A DNA stretch of 64,000 nucleotides from Flavobacterium sp. (GTDB lineage Bacteria > Bacteroidota > Bacteroidia > Flavobacteriales > Flavobacteriaceae). Position numbers and translations under genes: made by a program. This document shows positions 7,538 to 15,683 of this stretch, piece after piece. Location of the stretch: the NCBI GenBank assembly GCA_023251135.1, contig JAHEZJ010000020.1:50935-114934 (forward strand). The letters are read 5' to 3'. How positions within the stretch are numbered: the stretch's first letter is position 1; each line of letters begins with the position of its first letter. Below the pieces are notes generated by a model. The model was not told where the DNA came from. It searched no databases and saw only the letters and a list, made by a program, of their open reading frames with translations.

Positions 7538-7670
7538 TTAACTGCAAAGCACGCTAAGATTTTTTAAAAAAAATTAGAAACGTTGATAAGCGCAAGGAAC
7601 GCAAAGCTTTGCGTTCCTTGCGCTTTTATAAAACCAAGCTTAGAAAAAAACTTAGCGTACTTTGCGGTAA
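7538..7670. repeat. GCAAAG fold-back element with central 38-base perfect palindrome
   Basis: The outer arms (7538-7558 and 7651-7670, 'actgcaaagcacgctaag' type) are inverted copies matching at about 17 of 20 bases. The centre 7588-7625 is a perfect palindrome with 19-base arms and no loop (AAGCGCAAGGAACGCAAAG and its complement). It lies between the aldolase-family gene and the helicase gene, both on the minus strand, and could terminate the former's upstream or read-through transcripts. Confidence 0.75.
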
Positions 7671-7685
7671 AACCTCAATACATTA

Positions 7686-8567
7686 CTATTCTACTTCCTT
7701 CAAAATCAGCTTAAATTCAGCGATTTCACTTTCGGTTAAAGGCTTCAAAGGACTTCTTAAAAAACCACCTTCGATTCCCTGAATTTCCAAACCTGCTTTA
7801 ATGGCTCTCGGCAAACCTTTGTTCACAATAAACTTCAAAAGATTCAATTGCTTGTAAAATGCTTTTTGAGCGGTCTGCAGATCATTCTTCTGAATCGCAT
7901 CATACAATTCCAGATTCAGTTTCGGAATTAAATTTGGCGCAGCCGTACACCAGCCGGTTGCACCTGCAGAAAATGCCGCCAGTGCCAAAGGATTTGAACC
8001 ATTAAAAAAGGCTACATCATCACCCAATTCCCGTTTTAAATAATGCATTCTCTGAACGTCTCCGGTACTTTCCTTAATCATCGTCACATTGGCAATCTCA
8101 AGAAGTCTTTTTAACAAAGCAGGAGACATATCTACTCCTCCCGTTGCAGGGTTGTTGTAAGCCATTACCGGAATAGAAATTTGTTTGGTAACTGCGTCAA
8201 AATGCTGTACAATTTCGTCATCTGTAAGTTTCCAGTAACTCATCGGGATAATCATTACCGCAGCTGCACCCGCTTTCTCAGCAAATTTAGCATGGTAAAT
8301 GGTTTTCTCTGTAGTCAGGTTTGACACTCCAACCAAAACCGGAACTCTGCCCTTAACCTGCTCGATTGTTGCAACAGTAATCGCTTCTTTCTCTTCGTCT
8401 GACAAATAAGGCATTACCCCGGTACTTCCCAGCGGAGCAACGGCATGACAACCCGAAACAATTAAACGTTCAAGTAATTTTTTATACAAACTGATATCCA
8501 CTTTTTCGTCTTTATCGAATGGGGTAATCGGATAAGCAATAATGCCTTTAAATAGGTCGTTTTTCAT
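7686..8567 (-). CDS. DapA-family (dihydrodipicolinate synthase-like) lyase/aldolase
   Basis: The 293 aa protein is a class I aldolase of the DapA/NanA superfamily. The Schiff-base lysine is Lys165 (in 'MIKESTGD'), the proton-relay tyrosine Tyr137 (in 'AYNNP'), and the carboxylate-binding loop GSTGV is at 47-51. In true DapA the loop is usually GTTGE, so the substrate may be another 2-oxo acid. It follows the cupin gene by 17 bases and both face a MocR regulator. A small catabolic unit is more likely than lysine synthesis. Family membership is sure; the substrate is unknown. Candidate reactions include opening of hydroxyproline- or sugar-acid-derived 2-oxo acids, which is inference only. Confidence 0.88.
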   Translation of the reverse strand: MKNDLFKGIIAYPITPFDKDEKVDISLYKKLLERLIVSGCHAVAPLGSTGVMPYLSDEEKEAITVATIEQVKGRVPVLVGVSNLTTEKTIYHAKFAEKAGAAAVMIIPMSYWKLTDDEIVQHFDAVTKQISIPVMAYNNPATGGVDMSPALLKRLLEIANVTMIKESTGDVQRMHYLKRELGDDVAFFNGSNPLALAAFSAGATGWCTAAPNLIPKLNLELYDAIQKNDLQTAQKAFYKQLNLLKFIVNKGLPRAIKAGLEIQGIEGGFLRSPLKPLTESEIAEFKLILKEVE

Positions 8568-8584
8568 TTTATTTCTGTTTTAAT

Positions 8585-9043
8585 TTAAAGATCCCTTCCT
8601 TCTTCTTCTCTCAATGCCACACCTAAATTCTGAAGCTGAGGTGCATTCTCACAAGCGATGTATTTTGCCGATGCTTCACTGCTTAAATTCTGATGTCTGT
8701 GCCATGCCCAGCTCGGAATATAAACAGCATCCCCTGCTTTCCACTCTACTTTTGTATCTTCAATTTCGGTATACCCATGACCTTCAATTACATAAATAAC
8801 CGTTTCATAAGTATGACGGTGTCTGTTCGTTAATTGATTCGGCAATAAACCGCCAATCGTCATGCTTACATTTTTACTCGGAAGATCCACAAAGAAAACA
8901 GGGTGTTTTCGCTCTGTAGAAAATTGATTGTGAACTCCGGCCTGTTCTACATTTCTGTGAATTAGTTTTTCAGGCATCACAAAAGTGGGTCTGGCAAAGG
9001 TTTCGTGAAAGTCTTTTGATGAAAATTGTTTTTTAGTTTCCAT
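8585..9043 (-). CDS. Cupin-domain protein
   Basis: A 152 aa single-domain cupin. The metal-binding set is visible: 'RHRHTYETVIYVIEGHGY' (about 73-90) supplies two His and Glu, and 'GDAVYIPSWAWHRHQN' (about 104-119) supplies the second His. Small cupins of this type act as dioxygenases, isomerases or ligand sensors. It is the first gene of a two-gene unit with the DapA-like protein, 41 bases upstream of a good promoter. It is divergent from a MocR-type regulator, which probably controls it. The reaction cannot be deduced. Confidence 0.85.
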   Translation of the reverse strand: METKKQFSSKDFHETFARPTFVMPEKLIHRNVEQAGVHNQFSTERKHPVFFVDLPSKNVSMTIGGLLPNQLTNRHRHTYETVIYVIEGHGYTEIEDTKVEWKAGDAVYIPSWAWHRHQNLSSEASAKYIACENAPQLQNLGVALREEEGRDL

Positions 9044-9080
9044 AAGTTTAATAATTATTATTTTTTGCAGTATTGCTCCA

Positions 9081-9109
9081 CAAAATTATCCTAACTTTGG
9101 ACTACCCAA
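9081..9109 (-). promoter_or_regulatory. Promoter of the cupin-aldolase operon
   Basis: On the minus strand: TTG (9109-9107), 18 bases, TAATTTTG (9088-9081). It fits TTG-N17-23-TANNTTTG fully. Transcription would start near 9074, about 30 bases before the cupin ATG. A plus-strand -7 box TAACTTTG at 9092-9099 lies back to back and may drive the regulator gene. Confidence 0.6.
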
Positions 9110-9141
9110 CTAATACAGTTTACATATAAATAAATAGTCCA
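9098..9141. promoter_or_regulatory. Inverted repeat, candidate MocR operator
   Basis: TGGACTA (9098-9104) and TAGTCCA (9135-9141) are perfect 7-base inverted copies, 30 bases apart. They lie between the divergent promoters and end just before the regulator's ATG at 9143. The spacing of about 37 bases centre to centre places the copies on nearly the same or opposite helix faces, as expected for a dimer of domain-swapped MocR proteins. Confidence 0.5.
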
Positions 9142-9142
9142 G

Positions 9143-10555
9143 ATGTTAAGACCTTGGCAATTAGAAATTCAACTAAACACAAATGCGGCAAAAGCAATTT
9201 ATCTGCAAATCGCCGATGCTATAATTGAAGCAATCAAAACAGGAATGCTCAATAGCGGAAATGCGCTGCCCGGAAGCCGACAGCTCGCGGGATTGCTAAA
9301 AGTCAACCGAAACACCGTAATTGAAGCTTTAGACGTTTTAATTGCCGAAGGATGGCTGGTTACACTCGAAAGAAAAGGAACTTTCGTAGCCGATATTCTG
9401 CCCATAACTTCCGAAAGCACCAATCAAAAGCAAAAAATAAGTTCTATCGAAGAAGAGATACAGCCCTTAATTGTTTTTGATGATGGAATCCCCGACAGCC
9501 GAATTGCCCCGATGAATGAACTCGCCAGAGCCTACAGACAGATTTTTAACCGAAAATCACGCTGGCAAATCATGGGATACAGCACCGAATATGGAAATTT
9601 AGAATTTAGAAAAGCAATTGTGCAGATGCTCAATTTTAAAAGAGGCATGAACATCACTCCCGATGAAATTTGCATTACACGCGGAAGTCAGATGGCCATG
9701 TATTTAACCGCCAATCATTTACTCTCTAAAGACGATTATGTAATGGTCGAAAATCCGGGGTATCAACCCGCCTGGGAGACATTTAAAAACAGCGGTGCCA
9801 AACTGCTTCCTGTAAATGTTGACAAAGACGGCTTATTGGTCGATGAGGTCGAAGCCTATTTGAAGCAATTCGATACCATAAAAGCAATCTATGTCACACC
9901 GCATCATCAATTTCCAACAACAATCACCTTAAGTCTGAAGCGTAGACTAAAACTCATCGAATTGTCCAACCAATATGGTTTTACGATTATTGAAGACGAT
10001 TACGACAATGAATTTCATTTTGGACAACGTCCGATTCTGCCCATTTCAAGTTACAGTAATGCTAAAAATACGGTATACATTGGAACCCTGAGCAAAATTG
10101 TAGCACCGGCATTACGAATCGGTTATCTGGTAAGTAACCGGGAAACTATTTTAAAAGTGGGTAAACATCGAAAAATAATTGATGTACAAGGAGATAACAT
10201 TATGGAAGAGGCGGTTTTACAACTCATAAACGAAGGCGAAATAAAAAGGCATCTAAAAAGAACTACCCTTATCTATAAAACAAAACGTGATTATTTTGAA
10301 ACCATTTGCAACAAATACCTTAAAGACAAAACCACATTTACCAAACCCGAAGGCGGTCTCGCTTTTTGGATAGTTCCTAATTCAGCAGTCAATATTTTTG
10401 AAATTGCCAATCAGCTGCTGCTAAAAGGAATAAAGATAATGACTCCTGAAAAATATAGTTTTGACCAACCCATATCCGGATTTAGACTTGGCTATGCCTC
10501 CCTAACCGAAAAACAAATCGAAGACGGTATAATCGAGCTTGCGAAATATTTGTAA
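9143..10555 (+). CDS. MocR-type GntR regulator with aminotransferase domain
   Basis: A 470 aa fusion of an N-terminal GntR winged helix ('LPGSRQLAGLLKVNRNTV' at about 42-59) to a class I/II aminotransferase-like domain. The PLP-binding lysine is Lys318 ('GTLSKIV') and the cofactor aspartate lies in 'DDYDNEF' (285-291). Such proteins use PLP or an amino-compound adduct as effector, as in PdxR, GabR and TauR. It is divergent from the cupin-aldolase pair and the gap holds an inverted repeat, so it most likely controls that pair and itself. No pdxST genes are nearby, so a plain PdxR role is less likely. Length and motifs are complete. Confidence 0.9.
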   Translation: MLRPWQLEIQLNTNAAKAIYLQIADAIIEAIKTGMLNSGNALPGSRQLAGLLKVNRNTVIEALDVLIAEGWLVTLERKGTFVADILPITSESTNQKQKISSIEEEIQPLIVFDDGIPDSRIAPMNELARAYRQIFNRKSRWQIMGYSTEYGNLEFRKAIVQMLNFKRGMNITPDEICITRGSQMAMYLTANHLLSKDDYVMVENPGYQPAWETFKNSGAKLLPVNVDKDGLLVDEVEAYLKQFDTIKAIYVTPHHQFPTTITLSLKRRLKLIELSNQYGFTIIEDDYDNEFHFGQRPILPISSYSNAKNTVYIGTLSKIVAPALRIGYLVSNRETILKVGKHRKIIDVQGDNIMEEAVLQLINEGEIKRHLKRTTLIYKTKRDYFETICNKYLKDKTTFTKPEGGLAFWIVPNSAVNIFEIANQLLLKGIKIMTPEKYSFDQPISGFRLGYASLTEKQIEDGIIELAKYL

Positions 10556-10564
10556 TTATTAAAT

Positions 10565-10684
10565 TTAACCGCAAAGTGCGCAAAGATTTACGCAAAGTTC
10601 GCAAAGTTATATACACAAAGCTTTACGAACTTTGCGTTTATCAACACAATCCGATGCAAAAAAACTTTGCGCACTTTGCGGTAA
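10565..10684. repeat. Nested CCGCAAAG fold-back element
   Basis: Outer arms ACCGCAAAGTGCGCAAAG (10568-10585) and its exact complement (10665-10682) pair over 18 bases. Inner arms (10590-10606 and 10621-10637) pair at 16 of 17. It follows the regulator gene and may end its transcript. It is the same family as the elements at 7538, 12552, 15159, 33612 and 62558. Confidence 0.75.
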
Positions 10685-10760
10685 AAATCAACGCAAAGCA
10701 CAATCACAAATCAAACCTGAAACCTAAAACTTGAAACAAACAAAACCTGAAACCCAAAAC

Positions 10761-10792
10761 TTGAAACCTGAAACTAAATTTATTTATATTTG
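10761..10792 (+). promoter_or_regulatory. Promoter of the M14 peptidase gene
   Basis: TTG (10761-10763), 21 bases, TATATTTG (10785-10792). The -33 TTG belongs to the ACTTGAAACC repeat array at 10713-10774. Transcription would start near 10799, so the start codon must be the ATG at 10817. Confidence 0.6.
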
Positions 10793-10816
10793 ATTCTTGC
10801 TATAAAAAACCAAACC

Positions 10817-12544
10817 ATGAAACTTTTTACCCTTATCCTTTCACTTTTCTCCATTACCCTTTTCGCTCAGAACAATAAAAAATACGACACTTATTTTGAA
10901 AAAGGAAACGGAAATCAATCCGCTTCCTATCAGGAAACTATCGCTTATTATAAAATGCTGGCTCATGATTTCCCAACCCTTCAGGTAAAAGAAATGGGGT
11001 TAACAGATTCTGGTGAACCATTACACATGATTACTTACAATCCCGAAAAAGAGTTTGACTTTGAGAAAATCCAAAAGAACAAAGCGGTACTTTTTATCAA
11101 TAATGGAATACATGCCGGAGAACCTGACGGAATCGATGCTACCATGCAGTTCTACAGAGATTTGGCAACCGGAAAGCTGAAAGCTCCAAAAAATACTGTT
11201 CTGGTTTGTATTCCGGTTTACAATATCGGAGGCGCATTGAATCGGAACTCAACCACAAGAGCCAATCAGGATGGTCCGGAAATTTACGGTTTTAGAGGAA
11301 ATGCCCGCAATTACGACCTGAATCGGGATTTAATGAAATCAGATACCCGAAATACAAAGAGTTTTGTCGAAATTTTTCAGCAAATAAACCCTGATGTTTT
11401 TATTGATAATCATGTAAGCAACGGCTCCGATTATCAGTACAAACTCACTTACATCATGACACAACACAATAAGTTAGGAACGGTTCTGGGGGACTATATG
11501 AATACCGAAATGATGCCTGCTTTGGTCAAAGACCTACAGCAAAAGAAAATCGAAACAACGCCTTATGTAGATTCATTTAAAGACACTCCCGATAAAGGTT
11601 TTGGGCAGTTTGTCGACAGTCCGAGATATACTACGGGTTATACTTCGCTGTTTAACACCATCGGATTTGTAGTCGAAACACATATGCTGAAAAAATACGC
11701 CGAACGTGTAAAAATGACTTACGAGTACACCAAATCGACTTTGGATTTTACCGATGCCAATTATCTAAAGATCAAAGAACTTCGCGTAAAAAATCTGGAA
11801 CAATACCAACCTAAAAAAAACTATACCTTAAAATGGGAACTGGACAGTACAAAAGCCACTACGTTTTTGTTTTCAGGTTACGAAGCCGGTTATAAAAAAA
11901 GTGAAGCTACAACAGGAAACAGATTGTATTACGACCGAAGTAAACCGTATAAAAAAGAGGTGCCTTATATCAAAGAATTCAAATCAGTAAAAGACGTTGT
12001 TATCCCTTTTGCTTATATCATTCCGCGTGGCTATTGGAATATTATTGACCTTTTGAAAAACAATGCTATTTCGTTTAAACAACTTAAAAACGACACTATT
12101 ATTGAGGTTGAAAGCTATAAAATTGCCAATTTTAAGACTGTCTCCAATGCTTATGAAGGACATTATCTGCATTACAACACTACCGTAAATTCTAAAACGA
12201 TAAAAATGGCTTTTGCCAAAGGAGATTATCTTGTTCCAACAAACCAAAAAGGGGTAAAATACCTGGTTGAAGCGTTTGAACCAGAAGGTGTTGATTCGTT
12301 TTTTAACTGGAATTTCTTCGACACTGTTTTACAACAAAAAGAACATTACTCCGGATACATTTTTGAAGACACAGCCGCAAAACTGCTCAAAGAAAATCCA
12401 ACTTTAAAAGCCGAGTTAGAAACCAAAAAACAAACCGATCCTGAATTTGCTAAAAATCCTGACGCCCAACTCGATTGGATTTACAAACATTCTGCCTATT
12501 ATGAAAAGGCGCATTTGCAGTATCCTATTTATAGGCTTCTGTAG
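10817..12544 (+). CDS. Exported M14-family zinc carboxypeptidase
   Basis: I use ATG 10817 (575 aa) rather than an in-frame ATG at 10790, because the protein then starts with a clean signal peptide (MKLFTLILSLFSITLFAQ) and the earlier codon overlaps the -7 box. Zinc ligands are His99 and Glu102 ('HAGE') and His199 ('IDNHVSNG'); the substrate-binding Arg lies in 'YDLNRDLMK'. Glu287 ('FVVETHM') is the expected catalytic base. The C-terminal 280 residues are a further domain without a motif I know. The enzyme should trim peptides in the periplasm or outside. It is monocistronic. Confidence 0.88.
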   Translation: MKLFTLILSLFSITLFAQNNKKYDTYFEKGNGNQSASYQETIAYYKMLAHDFPTLQVKEMGLTDSGEPLHMITYNPEKEFDFEKIQKNKAVLFINNGIHAGEPDGIDATMQFYRDLATGKLKAPKNTVLVCIPVYNIGGALNRNSTTRANQDGPEIYGFRGNARNYDLNRDLMKSDTRNTKSFVEIFQQINPDVFIDNHVSNGSDYQYKLTYIMTQHNKLGTVLGDYMNTEMMPALVKDLQQKKIETTPYVDSFKDTPDKGFGQFVDSPRYTTGYTSLFNTIGFVVETHMLKKYAERVKMTYEYTKSTLDFTDANYLKIKELRVKNLEQYQPKKNYTLKWELDSTKATTFLFSGYEAGYKKSEATTGNRLYYDRSKPYKKEVPYIKEFKSVKDVVIPFAYIIPRGYWNIIDLLKNNAISFKQLKNDTIIEVESYKIANFKTVSNAYEGHYLHYNTTVNSKTIKMAFAKGDYLVPTNQKGVKYLVEAFEPEGVDSFFNWNFFDTVLQQKEHYSGYIFEDTAAKLLKENPTLKAELETKKQTDPEFAKNPDAQLDWIYKHSAYYEKAHLQYPIYRLL

Positions 12545-12551
12545 CGTTTTT

Positions 12552-12622
12552 TTAACCGCAAAGAGCGCAAAGTTTTTTTGATTTTGAAGGAGTTGAAAAA
12601 CGCTAAGAGCGCAAAGCTTTAT
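12552..12622. repeat. CCGCAAAG-family repeat, partial
   Basis: Direct rather than inverted copies: 'aaccgcaaagagcgcaaag' at 12554-12572 and 'cgctaagagcgcaaagc' at 12601-12617. A short GTCATTTCGA fragment of another family follows at 12644. Confidence 0.6.
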
Positions 12623-12692
12623 ACTTAAAACTTTGATAAAGTTTGTCATTTCGAACCAGAGGCAAATAACAAAATTTATCAGGAAGTTAATT

Positions 12693-12700
12693 TATATTTG
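12693..12700 (+). promoter_or_regulatory. -7 box upstream of the 12748 gene
   Basis: TATATTTG, a perfect TANNTTTG, gives a leader of about 40 bases. No TTG is found at the usual distance. Confidence 0.4.
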
Positions 12701-12747
12701 TTAAAACTATAACCAAACCACTAAACCATTTTAAACCAAAAACCAAA

Positions 12748-13251
12748 ATGAATACCTCTTTTTATCTCGAAAAGTTTCAAGAAGTAGCAGATCGTCTCGA
12801 TCAAAAAATTCTAAACGAAAAATCAATTGAAGTTGCTGTTGGAATTTACTTAGATTCCGTTTTTATAAAGCTATATAAAAAAACCTGGTCCACTAATACT
12901 GATGAAGCCTTAACTTCCGAATCTCGAATTTTCTTTTCGGTTTGGGTTAGTGCTTCAGACATAGAAAAACAAAGGATAATGTACAACATCCATGCTTTAA
13001 AACTGAGAAAATTCAAAGTGTACACCATAGAAAGTCGAAAATTTGCAGAAATATTCAGAAAATCATTCAAAACTTATGAAGATAAGTGGCCTAATGTAAC
13101 AACAAAACATGGCCCATTAACCTTAATGGAAGGCTGGTTACAACTTGATTTAGAAAACATTCAGGAAGAAATCCTAAAACTTTCCTATAACTTCTTAGCG
13201 ATGGAGCATTTAATCGATGATACTCTGGATCAATTTAAGAAAAATAACTAA
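12748..13251 (+). CDS. Hypothetical cytoplasmic protein (167 aa)
   Basis: I do not recognise this family. There is no signal peptide or membrane segment. The protein has an N-terminal helix (SFYLEKFQEVADRLDQKI), strand-like segments 'VAVGIYLDSVFIKLYKKTW' and 'ESRIFFSVWVS', and a helical C-terminal half ending 'FLAMEHLIDDTLDQFKKNN'. Mixed charge and normal codon use suggest a real gene. It has its own -7 box and a long inverted repeat after the stop codon. Its neighbours give no hint of function. Confidence 0.65.
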   Translation: MNTSFYLEKFQEVADRLDQKILNEKSIEVAVGIYLDSVFIKLYKKTWSTNTDEALTSESRIFFSVWVSASDIEKQRIMYNIHALKLRKFKVYTIESRKFAEIFRKSFKTYEDKWPNVTTKHGPLTLMEGWLQLDLENIQEEILKLSYNFLAMEHLIDDTLDQFKKNN

Positions 13252-13256
13252 AAATC

Positions 13257-13319
13257 CTGCTCGTGAGCATATTCAGAATCAATTTCAAATCCTTACAATT
13301 CAAATATCTTCACGAGCAG
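13257..13319. repeat. Inverted repeat after the 12748 gene
   Basis: CTGCTCGTGA (13257-13266) is complemented exactly by TCACGAGCAG (13310-13319), with 43 bases between. No T-run follows, so a classic terminator is doubtful. Confidence 0.5.
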
Positions 13320-13366
13320 AACTTTCATACTTTGGCTAGAAATCAAAGCTGATTTTCAGGACCTCT

Positions 13367-13597
13367 TTACTGGCTATTCTCGTCTTTTATGCCTTTTAGC
13401 AATGCATAAATGGCCATGGCATGCCCCTGCCCCAACTCATAATCTGCCTTAAGCCAGTTTACAATATCTCCGGCTTTTACTTCTGGTTTGAGTTTTCCCT
13501 CTTGTGTAAATGCTTTTTGCTCTGCTAAAGCTCTAAATTCAGCCGGACCATTGCCAGTCTTTTCTTTAATTGTTTTTAAGTACGCTTGAAATGACAT
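13367..13597 (-). CDS. DUF4287 domain protein
   Basis: A 76 aa protein that is almost entirely the DUF4287 domain: 'MSFQAYLKTIKEKTG' opens it and 'AGDIVNWLKADYELGQGHA' closes it. Larger proteins carry this domain in front of a DUF5655 domain; here it stands alone, which is common. The function is not known; the helical sequence with a conserved GxGHAMAI end suggests a small binding domain. Upstream (13598-13757) there is AT-rich sequence without a clear promoter box. Confidence 0.8.
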   Translation of the reverse strand: MSFQAYLKTIKEKTGNGPAEFRALAEQKAFTQEGKLKPEVKAGDIVNWLKADYELGQGHAMAIYALLKGIKDENSQ

Positions 13598-13757
13598 AAA
13601 ATATGGGGTTAGTTGATTAATCTTACAATAAACGAAAATACAAATTAAACTTTAATTTCGTTTATTGTAGTTTATATTCATTTATAATCATTACTTACAC
13701 TCCATTCCCTCTTTACTAATCATCAGTAAATCTACTACTTAAACCCTTAACAGAACT

Positions 13758-13790
13758 AAAAAAAAAGCCAGCGGACAGAATACCACTGGC
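13758..13790 (-). terminator. Terminator of the Nudix gene
   Basis: On the minus strand GCCAGTGG, loop of 8, CCGCTGGC (one G-U pair) is followed by nine T residues. It lies 27 bases after the Nudix stop codon. Confidence 0.75.
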
Positions 13791-13816
13791 TTATTTAGAG
13801 TTTTATACTTTTAAAC

Positions 13817-14422
13817 TTATTCTTTCAATTGATTCTCTTCCTCAAACAACAATTTGATGTTTTCATAGGAGTTTTTCAGCGCTTCTTTAATTTGTTCCGG
13901 ATTTAACCAGGCCACTTTTTCGATTCCTTCTTCGAGCTGACCTTGTGGAGTGCCTTCAAAATCGGTATGCATTTCAAACCAATGTGTGATTTTGAGTTTG
14001 TACTTTCCATTACGTTTGAAAATGTGATACGTTTTTTGAAGTTTGTTGGTAATACGAAGTTGATTAACCCCGGTTTCCTCTTCGACTTCACGAATGGCTG
14101 TAGCTTCAATCTCCTCTCCTTTCTCGATTCCGCCTTTTGGCAGATCCCACTTTCCATTTCTGAAGATAAATAAAACTTCGCCTTTTTTATTGTACACGAA
14201 GCCTCCACCTGCTTTATTTACAGGAATTTTAGCTTTTAAAGTCTTCATAATCTCCTTTTCATCAGGATGATACAGATAAGCCTTTTGAATTTTATTTTGA
14301 AAGATTTTCACTATAAGCTGCTCGATATCAATGCTCTCTAACAAGAATAATTGAAAATTAGTCTCTCTTGAGATTTCATTTGTCAAAAAAAGTGGTTTGT
14401 CGTTCACAAAAACTTTATACAT
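13817..14422 (-). CDS. Nudix hydrolase
   Basis: Hydrolyses a nucleoside diphosphate linked to another group; the exact substrate is not evident. The 201 aa protein has about 65 N-terminal residues of unknown role, then a Nudix domain with a perfect box (GX5EX7REUXEEXGU) at residues 97-119: Gly97, Glu103, Arg111-Glu112, Glu115-Glu116, Gly118. The start codon is only seven bases from that of pyrE on the other strand. This gene order recurs, as I recall, in related Flavobacteria, which may hint at a link to nucleotide metabolism; that link is inference. Confidence 0.9.
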   Translation of the reverse strand: MYKVFVNDKPLFLTNEISRETNFQLFLLESIDIEQLIVKIFQNKIQKAYLYHPDEKEIMKTLKAKIPVNKAGGGFVYNKKGEVLFIFRNGKWDLPKGGIEKGEEIEATAIREVEEETGVNQLRITNKLQKTYHIFKRNGKYKLKITHWFEMHTDFEGTPQGQLEEGIEKVAWLNPEQIKEALKNSYENIKLLFEEENQLKE

Positions 14423-14429
14423 TTGTACT

Positions 14430-15080
14430 ATGATTTTTAATAAAGATACTGCCGAAAAAACAGCCGAATTGCTTTTGCAAATAAATGCAATTAAATTGAA
14501 TCCCGAAAATCCTTTTACATGGGCTTCAGGTTGGAAATCGCCTATTTATTGTGATAATAGGTTAATTCTTTCATTTCCAAGCATCCGAAATTATGTTCGT
14601 GATGAGTTTGCGAAAAATATAGAAAAACAATTTGGAAAACCAGATGTCATTGCCGGAGTTGCTACCGGAGCTATTGGTGTTGGAATTCTTGTGGCCGAAA
14701 GCCTTGGACTTCCCTTCGTATATGTGCGTCCTGAAGCTAAAAAACACGGAAGACAAAATCAGGTAGAAGGTTTTCTGCAAAAAGGTCAAAATGTTGTGGT
14801 TGTTGAAGATTTAATCAGTACCGGGAACAGCAGTTTGATGGCAGTAGAAGCTTTACGCAATGAAGGAGCCAATATTAAAGGAATGGCAGCCATTTTTACT
14901 TATGGTTTTAATGTGGCCGAAGAAAACTTTAAAAATGCCAATATCGATTTGTATACCTTAAGCAATTACGAAAACCTATTGGATTTAGCGGTTCAAAAAC
15001 AATACATTAGCGAAGAACAACAGTCTACTTTACAAGAATGGAACGTGAGTCCATCAACCTGGGGACAGGAAGAGAAGTAA
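14430..15080 (+). CDS. pyrE: Orotate phosphoribosyltransferase
   Basis: Joins orotate to PRPP to make OMP in pyrimidine synthesis. I choose ATG 14430 (216 aa, starting MIFNKDTAEKTAELL). An ATG at 14397 would add 11 residues and overlap the Nudix gene. The PRPP-binding motif VVVVEDLISTGNSS is at 122-135. The flexible-loop Lys and the orotate-side 'TWASGWKSPIYCDNR' (about 30-44) are present. The gene is divergent from the Nudix gene with seven bases between start codons, so promoters must lie inside the opposite reading frames or transcripts are nearly leaderless. Identification is firm. Confidence 0.96.
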   Translation: MIFNKDTAEKTAELLLQINAIKLNPENPFTWASGWKSPIYCDNRLILSFPSIRNYVRDEFAKNIEKQFGKPDVIAGVATGAIGVGILVAESLGLPFVYVRPEAKKHGRQNQVEGFLQKGQNVVVVEDLISTGNSSLMAVEALRNEGANIKGMAAIFTYGFNVAEENFKNANIDLYTLSNYENLLDLAVQKQYISEEQQSTLQEWNVSPSTWGQEEK

Positions 15081-15218
15081 TTTTAGATTGCAGATTTTAG
15101 ACTGCAGATTTTAGATTTTCTAAAAAATTGCTTCGCTCTTTTATTAAATCCTGCTTTTCGAACTTTGCGTGTATAAAGAAAAAGAAATACAAAAAACCTT
15201 GCGCCCTTTGCGGTTAAA
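15081..15218. repeat. Mixed repeats between pyrE and the SRPBCC gene
   Basis: Three tandem ATTTTAGA-TTGCAG type units run from 15082 to 15119. A CCGCAAAG-family element follows, with 'gaactttgcgtg' near 15160 and 'ccctttgcggttaaa' near 15205. Confidence 0.6.
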
Positions 15219-15236
15219 ATAAAAAACAAAAAATAT

Positions 15237-15629
15237 ATGAACTTAGAAAGTCCAAAAGTTACAGTTCAGAAATCAGCTCAGGATTTATTTGATTTATTGA
15301 CTGATGTAAAGAATTTTGAAAAATTAATGCCTGATAATATCGCAAAATTCGAAGTAATCGGCGAAGACGCTTTTATTTTTGGATTGAAAGGTATGCCGGA
15401 AATAAAACTTAAAATGAAAGAAAAAACAGCACCAAACAAAATTGTTTTGGGAGCTGCAAGTGACAAACTTCCGTTTACCTTAACTTCGAATATTGATAGT
15501 GTTTCTGATTCAGAAAGTGCTGTTCAACTATTTTTTGAAGGGGAATTTAATGCGATGATGGCCATGATGATCAAAGGACCAATCAGCAAATTTATCGAAA
15601 CTTTAGCAAACAATATGACCAAGCTTTAA
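15237..15629 (+). CDS. SRPBCC (START-like) family protein
   Basis: A 130 aa protein with the helix-grip layout: 'ESPKVTVQKSAQDLFDLLTDV' at the start, a string of beta strands, and a long C-terminal helix ('IKGPISKFIETLANNMTKL'). It belongs to the polyketide cyclase/dehydrase (SRPBCC) superfamily, which binds hydrophobic ligands in a deep pocket. No ligand or reaction can be assigned. It follows pyrE after about 150 bases of repeats and ends at a strong terminator, so it may be co-transcribed with pyrE. Confidence 0.8.
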   Translation: MNLESPKVTVQKSAQDLFDLLTDVKNFEKLMPDNIAKFEVIGEDAFIFGLKGMPEIKLKMKEKTAPNKIVLGAASDKLPFTLTSNIDSVSDSESAVQLFFEGEFNAMMAMMIKGPISKFIETLANNMTKL

Positions 15630-15683
15630 TAATTATTAATTGTGAATTATTAATTTTAAATTATTAGTTGCGAATTATAACAG

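Noticed and set aside
13903-14208. Second frame over the Nudix gene
   Set aside because: It overlaps the Nudix box frame and lacks any protein-like pattern.
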